Shown here piece by piece: positions 50,020 to 57,560 of a DNA stretch of 64,000 bases (positions are counted from its first letter, which is position 1; each line of letters starts with the position of its first letter). Both the position numbers and the translations under genes were made by a program. Source of the DNA: Phycisphaerae bacterium (GTDB lineage Bacteria; Planctomycetota; Phycisphaerae; Phycisphaerales; Phycisphaeraceae); NCBI GenBank assembly GCA_030425705.1, contig JAUHZU010000003.1, positions 62,001 through 126,000 of the forward strand. The letters run 5' to 3'. The notes under the pieces were generated by a model that saw only the letters and a program-made list of their open reading frames with translations, was not told the DNA's origin and ran no database searches.

Positions 50020-50544
50020 ATGGCAATCGAGTACGCCGACAATAATCTTGTTCTTTCTTGCCTAGATGAAGTGCGCGCATACACAGTCAATTTAGGAGGA
50101 AATCTACAACATCAGGACGAAATCTGGTTAAAGGAACGGATTGCATCTATGTTGGATGGTTTTCTAATGATGCCACTCAACGAGCGTCAAAAGATTTTGA
50201 AAGATGGTGACGGGAGAGAGTCGGCATATCTGCTTGGTATTGTCAGATCTATGTCGGAAAAGGCAATCAGGTTTAAGGATCCAGGCCGTCTTCGCATGGC
50301 ATTATGTGCGTTGGTGGCCGAAAACTTTACCAGGGATAGCCGCGAAAGCCTGCAAAAATTGTCGATGATTTACTATTGCTGCGTGATTCTCGACATTCCT
50401 TTGGGTAATGTTTTCGCGGCAGTAAAAGATTTGTGTAGCGATGAGGCACAAAGATTTATTCAGTCATATATTGCTCGGGGCGGAAGTGATTTATCTTCGA
50501 TGGGTTATCGATTTGAAGATGGGCACTTTGTCCAGAATAGATGA
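50020..50544 (+). CDS. Putative immunity protein for the RHS toxin
   Basis: A 174-residue cytoplasmic protein without signal or TM segments, helical and slightly acidic (MAIEYADNNLVLSCLDEVRAYTV; LCALVAENFTRDSRESLQKLSMIYYCC). Its ATG lies 2 bases after the toxin stop, so the two are probably translationally coupled. It shares the low G+C of the toxin tip. Position, size and composition are those of a cognate immunity gene. No known immunity family was recognised, so the function is inferred from context. Confidence 0.7.
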   Translation: MAIEYADNNLVLSCLDEVRAYTVNLGGNLQHQDEIWLKERIASMLDGFLMMPLNERQKILKDGDGRESAYLLGIVRSMSEKAIRFKDPGRLRMALCALVAENFTRDSRESLQKLSMIYYCCVILDIPLGNVFAAVKDLCSDEAQRFIQSYIARGGSDLSSMGYRFEDGHFVQNR

Positions 50545-50882
50545 TATATCCCTTTTATCATACCGAATCATGGGCATAGGTATCTCTGACAAGAATAGTG
50601 ATCCGGAACGAAGACTTGTTCGATTTCCACGAGAAGGCCGACATTATGGCAGTGGTCAGGCACCTCTGGTCCAGCTGTGGGGCTTACCCTTGTGACTATT
50701 GGGTTAACCCAAGAGTATTTCGATGCTACTCTTTTCCATAAGATACATTATCATGCCAGAAACCCATCCTCTTATCGCCGCCCCCCAATAATCGATCGGT
50801 CATGCCTCTTGTTGCTACGCAGCTTTTGCTTGGAGGTATGACAGCCGCAGTGTCAGCGGGGCCAAATGGGGATCACCTTGCC

Positions 50883-51134
50883 TTAAGTAGGCGTAGCTCT
50901 GCGGCGGCCGGAACTCGGGTGCATCACGGCGGATCGCAGCCAAGCCGATGGGTGAGCCGAACGCGCCACCTCGATTGCCAGACTCTCCCGTGTGAACTCG
51001 TCGAGCACCACCAGCAGCTTCAGATGCCGGTCGTCCTCGGTCCGGTCCGTAATGAAGTCGTAGCTCCACGCGTGGTCGCGGTGCGCCGCCCGGTTCCGGA
51101 CGCAGCTGTTGTGGCTGCCCCCGGAACCCTGCAA
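50883..51134 (-). pseudogene. IS3-family orfB (DDE transposase) fragment
   Basis: The readable piece contains HAWSYDFITDRTEDDRHLKL and LVVLDEFTRESLAIEVARS, the start of the rve/DDE integrase core of IS3 orfB with the first catalytic Asp (YDF). It then runs into frameshifted remnants. An N-terminal orfB trace (CRALSQPRSTQRYRLK) is readable on the same strand near 51270-51350, with a stop before this piece. Not functional. Confidence 0.7.
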
Positions 51135-51499
51135 TCGCCTGCATTATCGCTGTTTTTGGGTGGCCTGTATATTCTCCTGTTTTCATAAACGATAGACCCA
51201 GCCCAAGCCCATCGACCTACCCATCTTCACCAACTCAGGGTGGACCCGTTAGCTGCCAAACCGCGGCCGGGCATCGATCACTTTGCGCATCGCCTCGATC
51301 AGCGGGCGGTCCTTCTCCGACTGCTTTAGCCGGTAACGCTGCGTACTCCGTGGCTGACTCAACGCGCGGCATACCCGACGCTCACTACCTTGTCACGCCC
51401 CAAGCGGTCACGCACCCGATCGGCTGTGCGCCACTTCCGCTCGGGGGTGATCAGTTTGGGGGGCCACATTCATCAGGAGCGGCATGTCCAACGCATGGT

Positions 51500-51721
51500 C
51501 CGCACCAGCTTCTTCAGCCGCGCGTTCTCCTTCTCAAACGCTTTGAGCTGCTTGGCCATATGAGGGTCTATCCCACCGTACTTGGTCCGCCACCGGTAGT
51601 ACGTCTGCTCTCTGACCTTCAGCAGCCGACACACCTCCGGCACCTTCAGCCCATTGCGAAGTTCAAGGTCCGCCTAACGTAGCTTCGCAACAATCTGTTC
51701 TGCACTATGACGCTTCTTCAT
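51500..51721 (-). pseudogene. IS3-family orfA with an early stop
   Basis: It starts MKKRHSAEQIVAKLR, then TAG at codon 16 (51676-51674) where Q is expected. After that the frame reads ADLELRNGLKVPEVCRLLKV, EQTYYRWRTKYGGIDPHMAKQL and a Lys/Glu coiled end, the normal IS3 orfA HTH plus zipper. The stop disables it. Confidence 0.75.
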
Positions 51722-51794
51722 TGAGGATTCCTTTCCGGCTCAACGCCGATGGATTCTCTCCCAAAACCCGGTGCAAAACTTCAGGGGAGGGTCA

Positions 51795-52092
51795 GTAAGG
51801 TCATCCTCGGCGATTACCTGCTGACCTACACGATCAATGACCGGAAGCAGGTGGTATGGGTAATCGGATTCAGGCACGGCAGCCGATTGCCTCGGGTGGA
51901 TGAGTTGCCGGAGTAGCCTCCGACCGGCTGACATGCGGCCAAGGCAATCGAGTCTTGCTTGTTGGCCATGCCGAAGCTGGCATGATTCCTGTCGTACATC
52001 CTCAAGGGCTAGTTCTGGGGTGCCGTAGCCTTTGACTTGTCGCGGTCTCCGGACGGGGGTAAATTGAGGCATCCTTTCTGTGGGGTTCAGCG
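51795..52092. other. Intergenic scar between IS copy A and the defence module
   Basis: An uninterrupted - strand frame (51740-52132) exists but crosses the IS end and shows no recognisable protein, so it is not called. Nothing else was identified apart from the start of the 52093 gene. Confidence 0.3.
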
Positions 52093-52902
52093 ATGGTCGA
52101 GTCAGAGTCCAGGCCTGAAACCGATTCAACACCAGTGGCGAAACCCCTTTTCAAAGCGGAGACGGTCCTCTTGGCCGCAATCCCCATTTTCGCCTACGGC
52201 TTGGCTCTCATCTACGAAGTACGCTTCGCATTGATCTGGGGCATCCCGTTGGGCTGGGTGCGTGTGACCCCCACGGCGATGATCATCCCAATCTATTCGA
52301 TCCTTGCCGTTGGGGTCGTATTTTGGGCCTGGATGGTCGGGTCCGTAGTGGGATCGGTTCGGTCCAAGTCTCCGAAACTCCGCATCGCTTGGATGGCCGG
52401 ATCAGCGACACTTCCGTTTGCCTTCGTTGCACTGGTGATTCTAGCTCTGGGCTACAACACTATGGGCTTGATCGGGTTGGGTGTTGCATTAGGCTGGCCA
52501 ATCTACGTGCTGTGCCAAGGTGACCCGAAACACTGGGATGAGGATGACGAGGAGTCGATGCTCGATCCCAAGATTATCCAACTACTCTTGCTGCCGATCG
52601 ACTCGCTGAGTCGGCTTGGCATACCCATGCCGCGTGTGTCCGCGACCGTCATGGTGCTTGGGGCAGTGATCATGTTTGTAGCTGGCGAATACGCTGCGAA
52701 GAACGCATACCAGAGGCATGTTGTACAGATTGAGGGGGCAGATTACCTCGTCCTGCGTTCGTACCAAGAGGGGATGGTCGTGGCTCCATTCGACGTGAAG
52801 TCAGGAATCGTTACGAATCGTGAAGTCCGTTTTTTACAGGCCGATCAGGTGGCGAATCAACCCATTCGCTCAGTGCGGCTCAAGCGGCCACTACTAATGT
52901 GA
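52093..52902 (+). CDS. Five-TM membrane protein beside the defence operon
   Basis: A 269-residue protein, ATG at 52093. Hydrophobic segments are at about 24-42 (TVLLAAIPIFAYGLALIYE), 58-82 (AMIIPIYSILAVGVVFWAWMV), 98-119 (ATLPFAFVALVILALGYNTM), 121-134 and 183-198 (ATVMVLGAVIMFVAGEYA). A 70-residue C-terminal beta-rich tail follows (HVVQIEGADYLVLRSYQEG). No family was recognised. It lies 62 bases upstream of the nuclease gene in the same direction. The 14-mer TGGTCGAGTCAGAG at its start recurs just after its stop, so it may have inserted as a unit or be an accessory membrane component. Confidence 0.55.
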   Translation: MVESESRPETDSTPVAKPLFKAETVLLAAIPIFAYGLALIYEVRFALIWGIPLGWVRVTPTAMIIPIYSILAVGVVFWAWMVGSVVGSVRSKSPKLRIAWMAGSATLPFAFVALVILALGYNTMGLIGLGVALGWPIYVLCQGDPKHWDEDDEESMLDPKIIQLLLLPIDSLSRLGIPMPRVSATVMVLGAVIMFVAGEYAAKNAYQRHVVQIEGADYLVLRSYQEGMVVAPFDVKSGIVTNREVRFLQADQVANQPIRSVRLKRPLLM

Positions 52903-52964
52903 ACGGCTGAACGGCTGAACGGTTGGTCGAGTCAGAGAGATTTTGTTCCTTCAGGAGTGTTGGA

Positions 52965-54209
52965 ATGCCTAATGATTCACAACCTGGACCGGATAAGTGT
53001 TTGGATAGCAGCGATCCTGGCGACGACACTGCAAGCCGTTTTCGATATCAGTGGTATTGGGCAGCAATCGTGTCTTGCATGATCCTAGACGATACAGAGG
53101 ATGTCATCGAAGTTTACTGTGAACACCATGAAGATGTCATGGTGAAACACAGGGATGGTTCATTAAGTGGCCATCAAGTTAAAACACGAAGCGATGGACA
53201 GGAATTGTGGAAATCGAATGACGAGGCATTTCAAGCTTCGTGTGCCCGGTTTGCGAAACTAGATGATGAGTATCCAGGGCATTTTCGTGGTTTCCGGTTC
53301 TTGACGAATTACCCGCTTTACATCAAAGATAACTCACGCGACATTAGGCGTTTGCTTCAAGCGATTTCCGGAACAGTTACTGTTGGCGATCTTCCAATAT
53401 CTACCGCAAAGATCCTAAGGCAGATTGCTTTACGAGCTGGCGTAGATGAATCATCGGTGTTCAGCACATTGTCCAAGACTAAGGCCTTTGATGATTTGCC
53501 AAAGCGTCAGGATGTTTTATTGCGGCTTGTCAACACAATTACGGGGTCTTGGCCTGAAGCCAATTCTTGTTCGCATGACGCTATGCTTCGTGCTGCGATT
53601 TGTTTAGTCGAAGACTGTGGTAGGGCTTCTTCTCTTGATCATGAACAGTTTTTGCCAGGATACATACTTGCTAAAGATGAACCAGAGGATGCTGAGGTGG
53701 CCGCACGCATCAATGGGAAGCGGATGACAGCTACTCGAATCTGCGAAGTCTTAGAGACGGGGCGAAACAGTACAGCAACCTTAGATGGCAATCCCGCAGA
53801 TTATGTGCATCCGGGTACAGGCAGCACTGAGCTTTTGAATAAAAAGTTGGATGCCGGAGGTTTCTTTCTGGTGTCTATGAACTCGGCAGAAGACCTTCGT
53901 GATAAAGCAGATTATTTGGGGCTAAAGTGGACGAAGCAGCATGGCTCTCAGAGGGGGTTACAGCAGTATGACCACATCAGAACACTGGTGTTGAGCGATG
54001 CGGCCAGGGCCTTCGAAGCCGCTAAGGCAGAAGGAGATCCTTTCGGGGAGAAGATGCTTGAGGCTTTGCGTAGTAAGTTTCAGGAGAGGCGCGCCGCTGG
54101 GGATCAGCTATTCGATTGTACAGATGAACATCTTGAAGGTCTTGCCTATTCGTTGACATCCCAGTGTAAAGTACAGTGGAGCATTCGCATGCCTTGGGAG
54201 GATCAGTGA
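52965..54209 (+). CDS. DUF4297 (Cap4-like) nuclease effector of a Lamassu/ABC-3C system
   Basis: A 414-residue protein. The N-terminal domain is DUF4297: DPGDDTASRFRYQWYWAAIVSCM, then E49-V-Y-C-E-H-H-E-D and HQVKTR with Gln71 and Lys73, matching the (D/E)...QxK core of Cap4-type PD-(D/E)xK endonucleases. The C-terminal part is helical and unassigned. In Lamassu systems the LmuA effector of this type degrades DNA after activation by the SMC-like subunit. The ATG at 52965 is preceded by TCAGGAG; the longer frame copies the 5' repeat of the previous gene. Its stop overlaps the next start (TGATG). Confidence 0.8.
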   Translation: MPNDSQPGPDKCLDSSDPGDDTASRFRYQWYWAAIVSCMILDDTEDVIEVYCEHHEDVMVKHRDGSLSGHQVKTRSDGQELWKSNDEAFQASCARFAKLDDEYPGHFRGFRFLTNYPLYIKDNSRDIRRLLQAISGTVTVGDLPISTAKILRQIALRAGVDESSVFSTLSKTKAFDDLPKRQDVLLRLVNTITGSWPEANSCSHDAMLRAAICLVEDCGRASSLDHEQFLPGYILAKDEPEDAEVAARINGKRMTATRICEVLETGRNSTATLDGNPADYVHPGTGSTELLNKKLDAGGFFLVSMNSAEDLRDKADYLGLKWTKQHGSQRGLQQYDHIRTLVLSDAARAFEAAKAEGDPFGEKMLEALRSKFQERRAAGDQLFDCTDEHLEGLAYSLTSQCKVQWSIRMPWEDQ

Positions 54210-54757
54210 TGGACATTGTGCGTATGATTGCTGATCTAGATGTTATCTCGGACTTACATGCCAGCCGGCTGCTCATATTGCTCGGTGTTTTCTCCGGTCC
54301 TAAAGGAGATGATGCCGTATCCGGATTGACCAAGCTAGCGAAACTCGACTTCCTGCTAAGGTATCCTGTCATGCTAGAACGCGCATTAGAAGCTAAAGGC
54401 CGTTCGACACGCGACATCAATGTTGAGTGGTACGAACGTACAAGTGTAGAGTCTGAGATGGTTCGATATCGCTTTGGTCCGTGGGACCACCGATATCGAG
54501 AGTTTATCAATATGCTTGTTGGGAAAGGCCTTGCAGTCGTCAGTGTTCAGGGGCGAACCGTGATCATTGGGCCAACCGCAGAGGGTCACCGAGTGGCTTG
54601 CGATTTATCTAAGCAACCTTTGTTTGAGGCTTATCAGCACCGATCGGTAATCTTGAAGCGTCACTTCGACCTCACGGCTACAAACTTGATGAATTTCATC
54701 TATGACACTTTTCCGGAAGTGGTATCACTACGATCGAATGAGGCAATTCCACTATGA
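54209..54757 (+). CDS. Middle component of a Lamassu/ABC-3C system (LmuC-like)
   Basis: A 182-residue protein starting MDIVRMIADLDVISDLHASRLL. It contains a winged-helix-like segment (GLTKLAKLDFLLRYPVMLERAL) and a second block FGPWDHRYREFINMLVGKGLAVVSVQGRTVIIGPTAEG. Proteins of this size and fold between a DUF4297 nuclease and a DUF3732 ATPase are the 'middle component' of ABC-three-component systems. It overlaps both neighbours (TGATG upstream, ATGA downstream), so the three are made together. Confidence 0.75.
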   Translation: MDIVRMIADLDVISDLHASRLLILLGVFSGPKGDDAVSGLTKLAKLDFLLRYPVMLERALEAKGRSTRDINVEWYERTSVESEMVRYRFGPWDHRYREFINMLVGKGLAVVSVQGRTVIIGPTAEGHRVACDLSKQPLFEAYQHRSVILKRHFDLTATNLMNFIYDTFPEVVSLRSNEAIPL

Positions 54758-56691
54758 GAATCAAAATCAATAACCTTGTGATTCAAGCACGTGAGTCTAC
54801 GGAGCACTGTGACTTTACGGAAGCGATCACATTCATTTTTGGGCCTGTCAGCACTGGAAAATCAACGGTTGCGAGACTGATCGACTATTGTCTTGGCGGG
54901 AAGCTTGAACGAACGCCGGCAATCCAGAAAGAATTTCTATCAGCAAAACTCACTCTAGAGTTAGGTAGCTACGAATGTGTTCTGGAGAGAGGTGCTCATG
55001 ATACCCAAGCAGTCCGCGTAACTTGGTCGGATGGAATGGAAGATATTGGATCAACCAATGCCCCTCTTACAGCAACCGGGAAACCAGTGGTCTTTGACGG
55101 CGTATTCAATCTAAGTGATTTACTATTTCATCTGTCTGGTGTAGAGCCAATCAAGGTAAGACAAAGATCACGTGATCCAGAGTCGCCAATGATCAGGTTG
55201 AGTTTTCGTGACGTCTGGAGGTATTGCTATTTAGATCAGGCACACCTTGATTCTTCTTGTTTTAGGCTAGAAGATCCCTTTAGGGGGCGCAAGAGCCAAG
55301 ATGCAATGAGGTTTTTTACCGGCTTGCACTCGGAGAGACTGAGCCAGCTCGAAGTCGATCTTTACCGAACGATCGATGACCAGCATGGGAAAAGAGAAGC
55401 GGTGGAACAGATCCGGCAGTTCATGGATAGGTTTAGCTTGGGTTCGGAATTGGATGTGGCCGGTCAATTGCAGGAAACCAAGCGGGAACTGAGAGAAGCC
55501 GAGGCCAAAAGAGAATTGCTGGAACAAAATCGAATCGTGACGGTACACCCAACTGATCCATTGAGGGCACAGTTGAGGCAGCTAGGTGAGCAGATGGCTG
55601 GATTGCAAACCGCAGCAGCCGATTCAGAAAGTATGATTGATGAGCAGAAGGCACTGCGAGCCGAGCTCATGACTGCCAAAATTAAGTCCGGACGTGTAGA
55701 GCAAGCGGGCAGTGTCCTGAGCAAGGTGGACTACAAACGTTGTCCTCAGTGTGGGACGTGCATTGAGTCTCGTCAGCGGATCGAATCGACTTGTTATCTG
55801 TGCTGTAGTGACGTGGCCGAAGATACGCCGAGTACAAGCATAGAGTTAGAAGCCGCCCGTCGCGAGATCAATGACAGAATCGATCAGATTACAGACTCGA
55901 TCAATCGTCGCAAACTTGCACTTGAGAAGACTCATAGAAAGCTAGGCCATGTCCGCCAGACTAAGAGTGAGTTGGACCGGCAGTTGCAAATAGAGCTGTC
56001 ACGCTATGATTCCGCTTACGTCGAAAGTATTCGGACTATCGACCGTCTGATAGCGACCTTGGTAGAGAGGGCTAAGACAATAAAACGACTTGAAGAGATG
56101 CCTCGTGCGATCAGTGATCTACTTGAAGAAGCGGGGGGATTGCAAGGGAAGATTGATCGCTTACGAAAAGACATTCAGGACGAACGTATCCAGCTCCGGG
56201 TTGGCAATGAGAATGCGAAGGCAATTGCTAGACGATTCAAGGAGATAATGCTTGCCGTCCAGTTCCCTGGGGTTTCCGCAGATGATGAAGTCGTTCTAGA
56301 TCCCAAAAATTGGAAGCCCTTGGTCGTTCATGGGGATCAGGAATGGGGGTTTTGGGATGCGGGTAGTGGTGGTAAGAAAACCTTGTTCAATGTTTGCTAT
56401 GCTCTTGCAATTCATGAAGTAGCACAAGAGCGTGGTATGCCAGTACCTTCAATCCTCGTTATAGACAGTCCTACAAAAAACATCAGTGAAGATGAGAATC
56501 CTGAGTTAGTGCAATCGCTGTACAGAGAGATTTACAGATTTGCATCCGAAGGCACTGCGCATCGAACACAGTTTTTATTGATTGACTCGGATATTGTTTG
56601 CCCAGAAAAAGACATCGCTGGATTCTCACAGCGTCGGATGGCTGGGGATGATGAAGCACCCCGTCTAATCTCCTACTATGATGGTCCTTGA
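54754..56691 (+). CDS. SMC/Rad50-like ATPase of a Lamassu/ABC-3C system (LmuB-like, DUF3732)
   Basis: A 645-residue ABC ATPase with split head domains. Walker A is FGPVSTGKST (residues 29-38). Two coiled-coil arms flank a zinc-hook-like tip with C330-P-Q-C333 and C347-Y-L-C-C351. The C-terminal head has the DUF3732 signature DAGSGGKKTLFNVCYALAIHE (from 535) and Walker B SILVIDSPTKN (about 566-576). The subunit probably senses DNA ends or plasmid/phage DNA structures and releases the nuclease; this mechanism is known for Lamassu relatives and is inferred here. All motor motifs are intact. Confidence 0.85.
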   Translation: MRIKINNLVIQARESTEHCDFTEAITFIFGPVSTGKSTVARLIDYCLGGKLERTPAIQKEFLSAKLTLELGSYECVLERGAHDTQAVRVTWSDGMEDIGSTNAPLTATGKPVVFDGVFNLSDLLFHLSGVEPIKVRQRSRDPESPMIRLSFRDVWRYCYLDQAHLDSSCFRLEDPFRGRKSQDAMRFFTGLHSERLSQLEVDLYRTIDDQHGKREAVEQIRQFMDRFSLGSELDVAGQLQETKRELREAEAKRELLEQNRIVTVHPTDPLRAQLRQLGEQMAGLQTAAADSESMIDEQKALRAELMTAKIKSGRVEQAGSVLSKVDYKRCPQCGTCIESRQRIESTCYLCCSDVAEDTPSTSIELEAARREINDRIDQITDSINRRKLALEKTHRKLGHVRQTKSELDRQLQIELSRYDSAYVESIRTIDRLIATLVERAKTIKRLEEMPRAISDLLEEAGGLQGKIDRLRKDIQDERIQLRVGNENAKAIARRFKEIMLAVQFPGVSADDEVVLDPKNWKPLVVHGDQEWGFWDAGSGGKKTLFNVCYALAIHEVAQERGMPVPSILVIDSPTKNISEDENPELVQSLYREIYRFASEGTAHRTQFLLIDSDIVCPEKDIAGFSQRRMAGDDEAPRLISYYDGP

Positions 56692-56749
56692 TACCATGTT
56701 GAGGGATATTCTCATGACAACACTGACCTGCCCCGCGGTTAGTACCAAG

Positions 56750-57135
56750 GACTGTGTTAGTCCAGGGTGCGTTCCTGTGGGTTGAAGAGCCGGGTTTCAG
56801 GTGCCGACCTTCTATAGCCCTCCGCAACCTCCTGCAGCATCTGCTTGTCCAGGCTCAGCTCCGCGATAGTCGCTTGAGCCGTTTGGTCTGGTCGACCTTC
56901 AAGCCGCCATACTCTTTACACCAGCGGCAACACGTCTGCACCGAGACCTCTTCTTTGCGAACAGCCAGTTCTTGCGTCATCCCAGAGCCGATATGCACTT
57001 CGCTCGAGCGAAGCTTGTTAATGATCTGCTCCGGGGTGTTTCGGGTTCGAGCCATAATCGATCTGCCTTTCCTGAATGCGTTCGTCGTCCCGAGATTCTC
57101 TCATAAGCTTTGGACTGGTTTTCAGGGGGCAGATC
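56750..57135 (-). mobile_element. IS3-family remnant (copy B)
   Basis: On the - strand: an orfA start at 57055 (MARTRNTPEQIINKLRSSEVHI, then QTCCRWCKEYGGLKVDQTKRLKRL) ending in a stop near 56855, followed by degenerate readings. The outer end (57093-57135) matches copy A. Most of orfB is missing. The element separates the defence operon from the 109-aa gene. The only other content of 56692-57221 is the Shine-Dalgarno of the next gene. Confidence 0.7.
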
Positions 57136-57221
57136 ATATTGCGATGCAGCATAGAAAAAGCTTGCCATACATACAAGGAGTCTGTTATGTCGTGAAAAAC
57201 TGCGTACCGAGAGGAGTAAAG

Positions 57222-57551
57222 ATGAACAGAGAAATCCCCAACACTTTAGCCGAAACACTTGTTAACTGTGTGCATATCGACAGCCTTTCCGAGTTAGAAG
57301 AGTTCCGGATAGAATTTGAACGCGAGCATGGCCCTACTGACCTCTCAAGGGTCTATAGCAGCCACTTACCTCTACAGACAAGAGCTTGGCTTCTTGAACA
57401 CGAGCCCGAACGGTATATGGACAATTTGCCCCCTTTCGGGAAGGCATTCTTGATAAAAAAATTTCGCGAAGCCGTCGCCAATAAGCCGCGCCATAAGCTA
57501 TCCAAGCCTGTAAGATTACTTGATGATATGGGTTATCTTGATCCTAAGTAG
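57222..57551 (+). CDS. Small protein of unknown function
   Basis: A 109-residue protein starting MNREIPNTLAETLVNCVHID, preceded by GAGGAG at 57211-57216. It is mixed helical with charged segments (LEEFRIEFEREHGPTDLSRV; FLIKKFREAVANKPRHKLSK). No signal or TM segment and no known family. It converges on the 999-aa AAA+ gene, with only 9 bases between the stops, so the two are not one operon. Confidence 0.6.
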   Translation: MNREIPNTLAETLVNCVHIDSLSELEEFRIEFEREHGPTDLSRVYSSHLPLQTRAWLLEHEPERYMDNLPPFGKAFLIKKFREAVANKPRHKLSKPVRLLDDMGYLDPK

Positions 57552-57560
57552 GATACTGAT

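Larger units (their letters stand above)
50815..51794 (-). mobile_element. Decayed IS3-family insertion sequence (copy A)
   Basis: On the - strand: an orfA remnant (start 51721) and orfB remnants down to about 50815, with stops and frame changes between them. The outer end ATTCTCTC...TTCAGGGGAGGGTCA (51751-51794) aligns position by position, over 43 bases, with the end of copy B at 57093-57135. The element is about 1 kb instead of the usual 1.2-1.3 kb. It lies between the immunity gene and the defence operon. Confidence 0.7.

Noticed and set aside
50441-50695. 84-codon frame overlapping the immunity gene's end
   Set aside because: Starts inside the immunity gene in another frame and has no initiation signal.
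51740-52132. 130-codon - strand frame
   Set aside because: Crosses the IS end and the start of the 52093 gene; no recognisable protein.
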